From assembly GCF_964355755.1 (NCBI RefSeq), contig NC_092674.1, positions 15,813,001-15,877,000 on the forward strand: 64,000 bases of DNA, in the 5' to 3' direction. The position numbers and the translations under genes were made by a program. The DNA is from Antedon mediterranea. Its lineage: Eukaryota; Echinodermata; Crinoidea; Comatulida; Antedonidae. Below the pieces are notes generated by a model. That model ran no database searches and was not told where the DNA came from. It was given only the letters and a program-made list of their open reading frames with translations. Positions 46,547 through 58,548 of this stretch are shown here, piece by piece; positions within the stretch are counted from its first letter, which is position 1, and the number at the start of each line of letters is the position of its first letter.

Positions 46547-46909
46547 CTTTTCATATCTACAGCAAAGAACCTCCTAATTTTACATTAGATTTTTTTTTTA
46601 AATCCTAACAATATTAATAAATTGATTGATTACAATACATTAGACGATTTGAAAATCAATCTCTCTCTCTCCCCTGTTCGACAGGTTCTAAATTCTTTTT
46701 TTTTCTTGAGGAAATTATTTTCGGGTTGTGTCATTGTTTGTCCTGTAAGTTTTTTATATAAATATCGCTACAGTTATTACAAAATAGACTACAAATACTG
46801 ATACATATATAAGACCGGTAAATAATAATTTCACGTCAAATAATGTATTTAGTACACCGCTTATATAGTCCCCTCCTTACACACAATTTGATTTTGAACA
46901 ATTTTATTT

Positions 46910-48600
46910 ATTTATTTATTTATTCAGGTTTATATACTATAGTAACAAAAATGCAGTCCAAAGCCTGAAATTGTTGATTTACAAAAATATATATGAGAAC
47001 ACAAATATTTAAAAATACAACATTTAAATAATAATAATAAAAAATTTGAAGAAGTTAGTTAAAAAATAAATTTTTTTATATACAAATGCATGGGTCTATA
47101 CAGTATGTGTATATATTTATAACATAGCCATCTTCAGCGTGTGATCATTTTAAGTACTGTTTAAATTAAGGATTCTACTTTATAGTAAGGGCAGGCGAGG
47201 TCTTAAGACGGTTAGTTCTACAAACAGGTATGTTAATTAAGGGTTTATCTACCATGGTTGATCTAAGCTCTCTAGTAATAATGCGGTCCGATTTCAAGAG
47301 CCTTTCTCAAAATTTTTTAATTAAGGTCTCTCGTCTGGATGCGAGAGTGGTCATATTTGACTCATACGTACAGTAAGGAAAGCGGGATCCAGAATAACAC
47401 ATAAAACTCTCTATTGCACTGTTTCAATGGTCAGTATTTGGGCCTTATTGATGCTTCTATGCCACACAGGGCAGGCGTATTCTAAGATTGGGCGAATATA
47501 ACAAACATAAACTGATGTAATATTATGAACTGGTACATTGGCCCTTCTAAGAATATATAATGTATATAACCTTCTGGATGCTCTTTTGACCATGTCACTG
47601 ACATTATTATCCCATTTCAAGTCATCCTGGATAATAAGTCCAAGGAGCTTCATACACGAAACAACATGTTGTATGCTAAGGTAATAATTAGGAGGGGAAA
47701 AACGAAATATTTCTTTTCAAAAAAGTAACTACTGTATCTCATGATATGACACTTAGAGTGTTTAGGGATCATGTGATTTGTATCACACCACTCAGTAAGG
47801 TCATCAAGACAAGATTGAAGTTTAGTGGGCATTACCATGTTTAACAGTGTCACCAAGAGTGAGATCATCATCAACGTACTTCCACCATTTGCAGCCATCC
47901 ATGGAAATATCATTGACTAATATGAGAAACAAAATTGGTCCAAGCTTTGTACCCTGTGGAATCCCACAGGTGATGTTGGCATAAGGGGAGGATGAACTAA
48001 GTTTAGTATGATCCGTCAGACAACTACAGATGGTGGGAATAATAGATGTTCTTACTCTGATGTCGACTAGCTTTTTAACAATGACCGTATGGTCAAATCG
48101 GTCGAAAGGCCTTTGTAAAATCAACGGCACAAAAGAACCACATTTTTCAATGTCACTAATTACAGACTGAATCATGTCCACAAGATAATGGCTAGTAGTA
48201 GAGGAGCCTTTAAGGCAACCAAATTGTTTAATATCTATAAATGTTCATGAATGTCACTACTAGTCACCCAATCAGTAAGGAATGACTAAAAAAACTTGGC
48301 GAAGATGGGGGTAAGTGAAATTTTCCTGATCAGGTCTTGTCACATTATAAACTTCTGGAACAGGAATGGCTGTTGCTAACTTACATAACTCGGGAAAGAC
48401 ACCTTCGTTAAGACAGCAATTAAAAATATGGGCAAGTGGAGAAGCAATTTCAAAGGCAAACTCTTTTATAAGTTTAATTGGTCATCAGGATGACTAGACT
48501 TCAGTTTGTTAATCAATCGTTTGACAGAAAAAATGTGTTTTTAAGGCCTCGCATTGATTTATCATAAAAAATTCTTTGCTGAACGAATGGTACAAAATAA
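46910..48600 (-). mobile_element. LINE reverse transcriptase fragment inside the foldback element
   Basis: In pieces the minus strand encodes IASPLAHIFNCCLNEGVFPE LCKLATAIPVP, QRPFDRFDHTVIVKKLVDI, CGIPQGTKLGPILFLILVND, KYVDDDLTLGD, CLDDLTEWCDTNHMIPKHSK CH, KLLGLIIQDDLKWDNNV, and IRPILEYACPVWH. These are successive RT blocks with the GIPQG motif and a YVDD catalytic site. Frames shift at about 47650, 47830 and 48120 and upstream, so it is a pseudogene. A (TTTA)n tract at 46911-46927 marks the 3' end. No endonuclease is visible. It is probably CR1/Jockey-superfamily. Confidence 0.82.
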
Positions 48601-48661
48601 GAAAAGTATGCCCTATAGGCACCAAAAGAAGCAGCTTGTTAATTTGGTTACCAATCGTAGT

Positions 48662-49498
48662 TATAATTGTAGGGATAATTGTCCTAAGCTGTACAGTAGT
48701 TATCCTAAGGGGTAGTTGTCCTAGGGCATAGATTTCTTAGGGGGTAGTTGTCCTAGGGGGGTAGTTGTCCTAGCGGGGTAGTTGTCCTAGCGGGGTAGTT
48801 GTCCTAGAAGGGTAGTTGTCCTAGGAGGGTAGTTGTTGAGGGTTGTTGTTGTTGTTGTACTTTTAATAGCTTAATTAAATAATATTTTGGACCTGAGGTT
48901 ATTGTCTGCCATGACAGGATTGGGCCATAGTTGTCCAGGTGGTAGTTGTCCTAAGGGGTAGTTGTCCTAGGGCATAGATTTCTTAGGGGGTAGTTGTCCT
49001 AGCGGGGTAGTTGTCCTAGCGGGGTAGTTGTCCTAGCGGGGTAGTTGTTCTAGCGGGGTAGTTGTCCTAGCGGGGTAGTTGTCCTAGCGGGGTAGTTGTC
49101 CTAGCGGGGTAGTTGTCCTAGCGGGGTAGTTGTCCTAGGAGGGTAGTTGTCCTAGGAGGGTAGTTGCCTTAGGAGGGTAGTTGCCTTAGGAGGGTAGTTG
49201 CCTTAGGAGGGTAGTTGCCTTAGGAGGGTAGTTGTCTTAGGAGGGTAGTTGTCATAGGAGGGTGGTTGTCTTAGGAGGGTAGTTGTCTTAGGAGGGTAGT
49301 TGTCTTAGGAGGGTAGTTGTTGAGTGTTGTTGTTGTTGTACTTAGTTTAATTAAATAATATTTTGGATCTGAGGTTATTGTCTGGCAATGATGGGATTGG
49401 GCCATAGTTGTCCAGGTGGTAGTTGTCCTAGGAGGGTAGTTGTCCAAGGAGGGCGATTTTCCGGGTGGTAGTTGTCCTGGTGGTAGTTGTCCTAGACC
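48662..49498 (-). repeat. 17-bp tandem array, right arm, in two modules
   Basis: About 40 units of GGGTAGTTGTCCTAGCG and variants (TAGGAGGGTAGTTGYCTTAG). A non-repeat block (GTTGTTGTTGTACTT, TTAATTAAATAATATTTTGG, ATTGGGCCATAGTTGTCCAG) occurs at about 48843-48945 and again at 49323-49425, showing a duplicated module of about 480 bp. Confidence 0.95.
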
Positions 49499-49499
49499 C

Positions 49500-51600
49500 A
49501 GCTTACTTGTCCTTCAGTTCTTCAGTATTGAAATCTGGCTATTAAATCCATAAATATCAACAATCATAGTGAACTAGCATTGACAATTGGGCAATAAACA
49601 CACTTTTCTTATATTATGTAAAATATCAGCTATTATAGGCCTATATCAATGTACGTATTGAATATTGGCTATTACGGTATTTGCACAATATCAAATCTAA
49701 ATGACTTTGATCTTAGTGGCAATCAGTTCATTGGAAATTATACACACAATGATGCTCTACAACAAGCTTATCTTGTCAGTGACAAAATCAGACACTAAAC
49801 ACAGCAGAGAAGCTAATGTAATAAAGTTTAAAAACTGGCTGGGAGTGAGAACATGTCTTTTTACATTGAAAAGCGATGTTTCTCTACTCAAAAAATGCAT
49901 TGGTCAATACTTCCATTATAATTAATGTTTATCAACAGCGAACTGAACAGCAATTTAAATGTGGAAGTAAACACTTGTCGATTGTTTTGCCATTTGATAC
50001 AATTTATATTATTATAAGTAAAACTACCTTTTCCTATAAATTGTACTAATCTTTTTAAATGCAATGTATGTGATTGCTTTACATCATAGACGGCAAAAAA
50101 GGTTTTATTTTATACTTTTATATACTTATACTTTACGTCTCATATTAAAAGCTTCTCAGAATTGAAATTGTTAAAAATTGTTTACGTTCAAACGACATCA
50201 AAATAAAATCAGGTTTCTAAAAATGTTTCTAAATTTCGTTCTTTTTTGTGGTAACCCATTTCTGTTCGCCAAAGTTGTTATACAATAAAAATAGGTAAAA
50301 TGTAAATTTTATTTGGAAAACTTCAAATGTCAATATATCTATAGACACATTATAAAAGGTGTTATTTTTTTCAAATATTACAAAAATAGTGCCAAAATGT
50401 CACATATTGTTGTATTGAATTGTAAAACGTTTATTACTTAATAATAAAATGGACTGATTCAAAATAAATAAATCTATACAGACTGAATATTGTTATTTTA
50501 ACTGGCTTGTCTAGACTATTATGGTAAAGTCAATTGTTATCAGTACATGGCCTACTTCAATTTCATTGCTAAACTAATCAAACAAAAATTACTCTCATTT
50601 GCACTTCCAAAATCTTTCATTTCAAGAATTTTTCCTTGTATTATCAAAACCAAATTGAATTTACAGAGCACATGAAATGAAATATTCACAAAAGAAACCA
50701 ATAGATTAGAACACACTACATATATTACTATTAGAAAATGTAGGTCAGATCATTGTAAATAACAAATATCCATTGTATAAGTCTTAACCTCAAGGAGGTT
50801 TTACCTGGTAAAATAAATCCAGGTTTTGAAATGCTTTTTCCTGATAATGATGGTGTTTTATATGTACTGTATCCTACTCGAATATTTTGCTAGATAAAAC
50901 AATCTGTTATTATTTGCTGTTTTTGTTGGATGTAATGAAAAAGCACGGCAGGTGAAACTGAAATTCTAACAATTATTGTTGTGTTCAAAAAATTAAATAC
51001 TATAGTACAGTAGCAAGACTATTATGGCCTGGGATAAGAACATTCACATGTCCTTGATCAAATTATCTGCATAGTACCATGTGGCTGTATTTGCTACAAG
51101 GCCCCGGGGGGGGGGGGGGGGGTCACTCTTAAATATTTCCATACGGGGAGGTGCCGCATTTACGGGTATATTTTCGAGGGCCTGGTAGCACAAGTGTCAA
51201 AATGTCATGATTTATCGCCAAATTTTGCAGGTATTTTAGCATAATGGATGCTATAAGCCCGGCTATATAAGCCCATCGCTAAATACCTTTGAATAGGCCT
51301 AGAGTTTTCGCATCAGCAGAAGAACACGAAACCTAGCCTAGGACAAAATCATTCAACTGTGACCACTCTTGACTCTTGATCATCGTCGTCATGCACCACG
51401 GACTAGCGATAAACTTGTCAAAACACGTTCGTGATTTTGCCATGAACGGTCTCTTTGGCCATGCGCAGATCATGCCGGGAACCAGTACAAATATTGCGCC
51501 CTCTCTGGCGTGGCCTTGTTTCTGCCGTCTTTTTAGAGAACACTGGATTTTTATTTGGTAAATGGTAGTTCAAGTCCGTAGTATTTTTCAGTAAAACAGG
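49500..51600. other. AT-rich intron with an 18-G run and a SINE/LINE-like tail
   Basis: GGTTTTACCTGGTAAAATAA AT at 50799 resembles a retroposon 3' tail. About 18 G run at 51104-51121. No gene was found. Confidence 0.4.
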
Positions 51601-51639
51601 TAGCGCAAGTGCCTCATGTCTTGAAGTGGCTGCTGCACC

Positions 51640-52065
51640 CCTCCTATAATGGGGGGTGCGCGAGCAAAGCGAGCAACAATGGCTGGGGGCCAGGGGGCCG
51701 CCAAGGGCCAGGGGGCCGCCAAGGGCCCCCTGTCAGGGTCAAGGGGCCGAAGGCCCTGAAAAAATTTGCGTTATTTGACGTTCTAAAGACTGATGCAAGA
51801 CTCTCTGTTGTGGCTTGGGCTAGTTGAACGATGGACACCAGAACTTAACGCTTTCATGATGAGGCCAACTCAGCAGGGGTGGCGCCAGGATCTTCCCGAC
51901 GCGGGGGCTACATTCCCCGACGAGGGGGCTATGCGAGCGAAGCGAGCATCACTAGGCTGAGGGCCAGGGGCCGCCAAGGGCCCCCGGTGGGGGTCCAGGG
52001 GGCGAAGCCCCCGGAAGCAACGCGTTCTAGCGTCATTTGAGGTCTTTTTAATCAGATTTAGGGTA
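51640..52065. repeat. Two GC-rich repeat units
   Basis: Units at 51645-51790 and 51895-52050 share GCGAGCRAAGCGAGCA, GGCCAGGGGCCGCCAAGGGC CCC, GGGTC, GGGGCGAAGCCCCC-like and a CGTCATTTGAGGTC end. They are islands of high GC in AT-rich intron and produce overlapping artefactual ORFs. A similar patch lies near 53370-53410 (GGGGGGTGCGTCTGCACCCA). Confidence 0.75.
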
Positions 52066-53640
52066 GCCATTTTTTCCATTTTTTATAATGCATAAATAAA
52101 ATACTGCGTGCAAAAAAACAATGCGCGATGACGGTTTCAATCCATATTTTTCAATTTAAAAAATAAAAGTTCAAAGAAAATTTTGAAAAATAGAGTTGGA
52201 GGTCCCGGAAATTGGACTTATTATACTTCAAAACATGAAAAAAAATATATAAGTCCCTATCATGGGTTGTGACTGAGCTAAGAAATGTTTGAAAAATAGA
52301 GATGTTAGGTCCCGGAAAATGTACTTCTTGTTCTTCGAAATATGACCAGCTTTATTGTTGGGGCTGAGCTAAGAAAATGTTTAAAACTAGAGCTGCAGGT
52401 CTTCAAAAAATTGCATTTTATACTTTGGAAACATCAGGCCTAGAGGCTTAAAAAACGCAAGCGTAGACCTTTTTCATTCGGGGAAAAAAGTTTATTCCTC
52501 CCAGATGTATGCATGCGTACCATCTGGACTTCCGAGTGGTGAGAAATTCATGACATACAGGATATTGAAAATGTAATAACTATAGCTATAATGTTGGCTA
52601 AGCGAAAATGGAATGTTTTTTTGTTTAGTAATGGATGAAAAATTTATTTTAGGTGCCCCATGGTACAGAAGGTTACTTGTAAATTAAAAAATTGGTGAAC
52701 AAACGAACAATTAACATAATTCGTTTTTGCTGTAGTGTAGCGTACGTCGACGCAGTACACGACGTAACCGTCGGTAAACTTCGCCTGGAAAATAACACAT
52801 TACACATTTTGGTCCCTGGATGAAACTTGATATCACGCGTCTCGACCCAACGTTGAACGATTCGTACAAAGGGATACCGCCAGACAAGTGCGTACCTAGC
52901 TATTGTTTAGTAGTAAGTTAGATCGCTGGCAATAATGAATGCATATAAAGTGCATAATATCACTCTGACGTACTCTCACGGTCAATGAAACGTCGCGGTT
53001 TTCTAGGCGCTGAAGCTAGCTACGAAGTGAACGTGAACGCTTTTTACTGTATATTATATTCCCCGACAAAAAGTACACGTGTTCCCTGACGTTAAGTTGT
53101 CTGTATTTCTCCAGCAAACACTTTACCGCGTACCGCGTACATGAAGCGCTAAGCTATTGCTTGTCGTCACATGATCGACTGCGCATGTTTTACATCGAGT
53201 TTGTAGTCAGTTCAGATTCCGTAATTTAATTACCGGTATTTTTTCATTTTATATTAGCATATTTTTGTTTGTATACCATTGATAATGTAAATTTTGTATA
53301 TATATAATGATATTGTCTTTAGTTAAACAAGACAAGAAAAAATACCAACCGAGGAAATAGTGGACCTTTTGGGACTTGGGGGGGGGTGCGTCTGCACCCA
53401 ACGCACCCCCCCTGGATACGGGCCTGGCATCACTGGATTAGCGTTATGAAATCTACCCTCTCCCGCTAGAGTTATTAACGCCAATGGCGCGGAGTAACAG
53501 CTTCCTAACGCTAATCCGCGGCATGGTTCAGACACAAAAATATGTACGCCGCTTACATAACTCCACCGTAACTCCGTGAGTCTGAACATACTCTTATATA
53601 CAAATTAACCCTCATTTTTGTAACTATAAAATACAGTTGA
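52066..53640. other. Intron 1 sequence, nothing coding recognised
   Basis: The stretch contains CpG-containing segments around 52740-53180 and the G9 tract at 53379-53387. Short ORFs are not convincing. Confidence 0.4.
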
Positions 53641-53645
53641 CTTAC

Positions 53646-53818
53646 TTCTCATGTTTATGAAGTTGGTTGTAAACTCGCTTATGCTTGGCAAAAACCACTT
53701 CCATTTGGCGATGAACTGCCTCTGAATATGAATCATATGAGTTAGATCGTGGTCGTAACGACTCGGGTGAGTTGTTGTCATCTCCACTAGTAACTGCTTC
53801 ATAATCAATATCAGTCAT
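53646..53818 (-). CDS. ABCC5-like: ABCC5-like exon 1 (start codon, cytosolic N-terminus)
   Basis: This exon codes for 57 residues plus two bases, beginning MTDIDYEAV; vertebrate ABCC5 also starts M-x-DID. The segment is hydrophilic and Ser/Arg/His-rich (SPESLRPRSNSYDSYSEA), as expected for the variable cytosolic N-terminus, and has no signal peptide. It ends at GAGAA|gtaag, and the split Lys codon is completed by the first base of exon 2. The start is chosen as the only ATG that keeps this frame. About 9 bp upstream is a TTTGTAG|T sequence (53828-53830 complement) that could be a splice acceptor, so a non-coding first exon probably lies further upstream. The overlapping ORF in another frame is not the gene. 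The frame is short and poorly conserved in sequence, so the support is mainly its perfect junction with exon 2. Confidence 0.75.
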
Positions 53819-54028
53819 TATTGATGACTACAAACCTAGTGAGAATTATTAAAATTGTATGAAACCTTTAAATAAAAAAACATGACTTGTTTCAGTAAAT
53901 ATAAGAATGTGGATGCAGATGAGTTTGCGAGTCCCTGAAACATTATCTACATATAAATTTACGTAAGAGCAAAATTATGTAAATCGTGCGTTACTTCTAG
54001 AATGTTTACTCGATGGTATATCAAGTTG

Positions 54029-54252
54029 GTTCGTACTTTCGGTACTGATTTTAACCACCTGATTTAACCCTGTTTACTAATTAAATTGAGTTATATAAAT
54101 AGTTATTTACAATTAAAACAAATTTAGGTTCAACAATTTGCCCCAAATAGGGTGTTTTCCGATCAGGCTATACACTGTCTAATGGATGTCCATCTTGAAA
54201 AATACCTGCAGACAATCTTACGAGTATAGCATCATAATGTTGAAGACAGACC
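54029..54252 (+). repeat. Dispersed repeat, second copy at 78-295
   Basis: See 78-295; same orientation and same start and end blocks (TTCGGTACTGATTTTAACC; CATAATGTTGAAGACA). It lies about 200 bp upstream of coding exon 1. Confidence 0.75.
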
Positions 54253-54679
54253 GGTTTCAATTTTGTATTATTATCTTTTGAAAATCTATAATTAAATTTA
54301 TCATGATTAATGAATTCACAATTAATGCGAAGAGTACATTGGTTTCTGGATCAAAAATCGAAAGACTAAAATCAAAATATATTTAGAGATAGAGAAGTAA
54401 ATGTGCTATCATTGAGTTTGTACGATTTTTAGTTGGGTCTTCCGTGGCTTTTGCGCGCGGTCTCCTCTCTGTCATGGTCTCTTAGCATTAGAAACACCAA
54501 TCAGTAGAAGGCGACATACAAATTTGTTTTCGGTATTTAGATTTTTTTTTTTTTTTTCAGTTTGTTTTCAGTTGTTTTTGGTTATTTATGGTTGTTTTCG
54601 GTTGTTTTTGATTGTTTTCGGTAATTAGACTGACCGTTGCACTACTGAACATCCTTTCTTAACCTCCATACCCAATATC

Positions 54680-54905
54680 TTTGATTTTAATTATTGGGGT
54701 GAGGTCTTTGTTTTCACTGCCTGGATTTCTGGTTTAAAATTATTATTAAAATATTGGTTGGGTCGAGTATGCTCCTATTTAATCAGTTTTCAAAACACCC
54801 CTAAAACCCAAAATCTTTTTTCTTTGTAATTTCTTTCTGTTTTTTCTCTCAGCGCTTTGGGACAATCTTTCGATTGTAAAAGCGCTTTATAAAATCGAAC
54901 AACAA
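54680..54905 (+). repeat. CR1/L2-like LINE 3' end
   Basis: TTCTCTCAGCGCTTTGGGAC, TCTTTCGATTGTAAAAGCGC and TTTATAAAATCGAACAACAA form the hairpin-like GCGCTTT...AAAGCGC 3' end seen in such LINEs. No coding is left. Confidence 0.6.
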
Positions 54906-55231
54906 TACATTAATGCACGATGTATTTGATTTAAGGTCAACCATACTCAACCTACCAGAATAGTATAGATAATATAGCTCAGTGAGAGAGTAAAGAGAGA
55001 GAATAAATTTGTAAACATAAGTATTGTTTGATAATTTGAACAGATGTAGCCTACTGTACAATAAAAGGCTAGGCAGGCCCGGTAAGTATCAATTTGTGTA
55101 GGGCCTACTATACTCTAGCTAGGCTCTAACTACTTGATGCAGTTTCATAGAAAAAAAATCCGAAACAAAACATGTTTTTCACTTACTTCACTAGAATAAC
55201 ATTATGGTTAAAATCAACCAAATATCCATTG

Positions 55232-55425
55232 GCTGGCAGCCAATGTGACGATTTTTTTGCTTTAAATTACAGTTTTTTTTTCCAGGTACAATACATAAAT
55301 TTTGTCTAAATTCAATTTTTGGTCAAAGTAGATTATTATTGAACTATTATGTGACATTAAGATGGCATATTCAACAACAACAAATTGTAAAATTATTTTT
55401 CGGGGGGACAATATATTTTACTCAC
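55232..55425 (-). repeat. MITE-like repeat (TATTGTCCC family), reversed
   Basis: On the minus strand ATATATTGTCCCCCCGAAAA, ATGCCATCTTAATGTCACAT AATAGTT, TTTGACCAAAAATTG and GGCTGCCAGCCAATGGATAT follow the order of the 24.7-kb copy. The CCATTGGCTGGCAGCCAATG palindrome at 55229-55250 is notable, since its left half is also in the 41-bp array. Confidence 0.65.
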
Positions 55426-55429
55426 TGCA

Positions 55430-58400
55430 CACGCAACACTCAATACTCCTAATCCCTACTCCTTTAAAAAATCTGTCTTCAAAATAACCGTATAAATCTG
55501 TGGGTGGTCATTGACAATAATCATTAGCATTTTTACCAAAATACAATGGGCTCTGGTGGTCAACTCAAACATAGTGTAGTTAAATCAATGTCAGCGGCTG
55601 TCAATCAAGTAACCGTCATTTTGCATTGCAGCTAAAAGTTGCACAGCGATAAATCGTTAATGAACACCGAAACAATTGGGTGTTTTTAACCAATGTTAGG
55701 CTGCCATTTAAACGAAAATTTGTCCTGTTTCTGCTGCCAAGAAATTTTGCTTCATTTATTCACACTCTTAAAAACCTACTGTATGAAACTTTTATTTTAA
55801 TATCTTCAATATTTAGCATTTGCAAACAAATACTAGGAAGTTGATATTTTATATCATGAATTGATACATTCAATAACATACAGTATACTTACAGATAGTA
55901 GTTCAAGAATTGTAGTAACAATTAATTAACTGTTACTTAGGTCTGTACACTATTTTGCTAAAGCAGAGATGATGTATTTAAAACCACACAGATCTATACA
56001 GTTAGACAATGTTAATCCGTGTGGTGTCATGTCACTGCCTACAATAAAATAGCTACAACAATCCTTGCTGATACTGGCAGGCCACACACTAAATTTAAAC
56101 CAGGCAGCAATAATATTTATATTTACAGTCTATTATTATAATTTATCCTGGTACTTTGACAAGTACAAAACACAAAATTACTAAAAACTCTGATATGACC
56201 TAATATGTCATTGTCAATAACTAAAAAATAATATTAAAACCCAAATTCAAAGGTTGTAAAATATTATCTGTCTCTTTTGAAAATTGCTGGCTAGAAAAAA
56301 ATAAACAAATTATCTTTTGTTTATTACTGTATGCATACTGCTGCATAAAAAAACACTAGATGGAATAATCAACAGAATGTTGAATCTGCTAGATATTAAA
56401 TATTAAATCCTTTCTTTTTAGAAATTAAGATTTATATTATAGCCTCTCTACTACCCAAACAAGAACACTGTTCCTACTTCATAATTACCTTTAACATCTT
56501 TTTTATTAATAAATACAATTTTATTTTTAATCAATTTCAATTTAAAAATAACATTTCAAATAAAGAAAAAAGGTGATTTAAAATATTGCTTATGTTTTAG
56601 GTAACTACAATTTAGTATTATCCTATATAAACTACTCTAATATTTTACATGCAACCTGTAATCATTAATGTTATAAACATATTAAATAAATAAAAGTGGG
56701 ACGAGGCCACAAAAGACATAAACATCAAAATTGGGGTTAAAAAATCACATGAAAGTACAGTACTGTACTTAACACACACAAATATTACAAAACTCAGTGT
56801 GTAAAAGGTCCAACTTAACCATACTGTAACAAATCTTTTTTCATTTTTGCTTTTAGGCAAATAATTGACTACGCGTTAATGGTAAATAAACCTACCTTAT
56901 TATCTTATTTTATGAATGTATACTGCACTCAGTGGCAAGCAGAAAGCAAATAGCCACTTTTATGGAATGACACTGTCCTGGCAGTGCTCAGTGGCCTCTT
57001 CTTGACCCTATATCTATTCATTGGGGCTCATACTAACAATCAACAGGAATCCCTCCCTGAATTTGCTAATGCTTAAAATGAGACAGGAGCTTTTTTGCAA
57101 ACGACCAATCAGATATAGAGTGGGGGATTAAGTTATCAACCAATGAATGCTCAACCTGAAATTCTGCTGAGTTGAAATCAAATGAATTTTCCTGTAAGAA
57201 GGAATTAGGCATAATCTAGCAAACACTTAACACTGTCATATGGTAAACAGAGATACCATACTAATTTTAAATACAATTACAAATAATTGGTAGCAATAAT
57301 ATGACATTTTAAAATTGTAACATTTTTATTTACATTAATAATTGTTTCTTTTTTAAATTCAATTAATAAAATACTGTACCCTGTCTGAGTTGTTTTTCCA
57401 AAACTTTAATTGAATCATATTTTATCAATTTAGAAAATCTCAACTTTCACTCCTATGTTTTGTGTAATTAGCCTGATATTACAAAGAGTTCTCAACTTGC
57501 TATATTAATTTCAGTATCAGTAAAAATATTACCATATTAGTTAATAAATCAAATTGTTCGTGATATAAAACATTTTTTGGTTTTCTACATGATTTTTTTT
57601 AGCGGGGGTTGCATAATAATCCCTTCTGGTGACTGCTGCACTAAAAAGAATACAGTACAGTTGAATGAGTACAGTATTTAGTTGAATTTTACTTTGTGTA
57701 TTATTATCACCATATACAGTACACTTATCTGGCGAGATCTAAACAGATCTTTTACTTTATAAATGTCACTACCAGGATGCATTATTTTCAATTCATTCTC
57801 TTGATATTTTCATTGACGACATAGAAAAATACACTCACTAAAAACCCATTGTAAAGTAAAAGTACAATAGCAAAGATAGAAATTGCATACAAGTTATAAT
57901 TGAATTGGTGAATCAATAAACCACTTTACGATAATTAAAAATGATATTCGAAGGTTAAGAGACACTTGAAAATGACCACAAAATACTTTAAAGATTGTTG
58001 AATTAATTAGAATGCGTGTACACCCAACCAAATCAAGCAGAAAGCATTGTAGTACTAGTAGTAGCAGTATTAAAAACAGTTTTTAAAACTTCAAGTGATT
58101 GCAGTCTCAAATGGCAAAACTGTTAAAATCAGTTTCTGTAGAGAAATAAATGTGCAATGCAATCATGTTCTCAAATTAACCTCTATTGCAAAATGTTTGA
58201 CTAGTACTGTTCTTTCTGTGGACATTAATGACGTCATGTACAACGAACCATGAACGACCAACTTAACAATTAAATTAATTATTAATGAATAAAAGACAGA
58301 AATGTGATCTCAAACTACCAAAAACTATTTTAAAGAGTAACGTCCATTACTACCTCGTATAAACCATGCCCTAAATATTTATAATTTTAAGAACCTTCAT

Positions 58401-58545
58401 TTCTTTATGTAAAATGTAATGGAAAAATCCTGTGTGAACTGTGACAAGTCAGTTTAAAGTAACAAAATAGTTAGAGTTCTGTCAGCGGATTTATTGGTCA
58501 ATTGAAAATCACTCATGCATGCACATTTTTATAACTCACACAACT
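55430..58545. other. AT-rich upstream DNA, no gene recognised
   Basis: At 57100-57150 two CCAAT motifs (GACCAATCAG, CAACCAATGAA) lie near a less AT-rich stretch (56930-57060). A minus-strand AATAAG|GTAGGTT donor-like site is at 56897. A promoter and 5' non-coding exon of the ABCC5-like gene could be here, but the evidence is weak. Confidence 0.3.
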
Positions 58546-58548
58546 CGT

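Larger units (their letters stand above)
46256..49498. mobile_element. Foldback element with arms of 17-bp tandem repeats
   Basis: The left arm (46256-46546) is a series of TTAGGACAACTACCCCC units; the right arm (48662-49498) is the reverse complement, GGGTAGTTGTCCTAGCG. The outer ends agree even in irregular parts: CCACCCGGACAATTACCCC on the left and, reversed, ACCACCCGGAAAATCGCCC on the right. They are therefore true inverted termini and not independent arrays. The inside is a LINE fragment. The architecture matches the sea-urchin TU and Drosophila FB foldback elements. No transposase was found. Confidence 0.82.
4180..53827 (-). other. ABCC5-like: ABCC5-like ABC transporter gene, 5' part (six coding exons, gene continues left of position 1)
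   Basis: Six minus-strand exons encode a continuous protein resembling the N-terminal third of ABCC5/MRP5, a plasma-membrane ATP-driven exporter of cyclic nucleotides and organic anions in vertebrates. Splice phases are compatible at every junction (E1/E2 phase 2, E2/E3 phase 2, E3/E4, E4/E5 and E5/E6 phase 0, E6 ends in phase 1), and all donors are GT and acceptors AG. Summed coding length is 1030 nt. Family members run to about 1400 residues, so about three quarters of the protein lies outside the window. Introns are about 11.0, 17.1, 0.76, 7.0 and 12.8 kb and are filled with repeats. The family assignment comes from several short conserved strings (NPLDSVG, LWQEEL, GE-IMNLCTSDGQR, IKMYAWE) in the right order. 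ABCC11/12 or a lineage-specific paralogue of the same subgroup cannot be excluded. Confidence 0.88.

Noticed and set aside
51609-52079. Proline/glycine-rich ORFs in the GC-rich units
   Set aside because: They arise from GGGCCAGGGGCC-type repeats and occur in several frames and on both strands.
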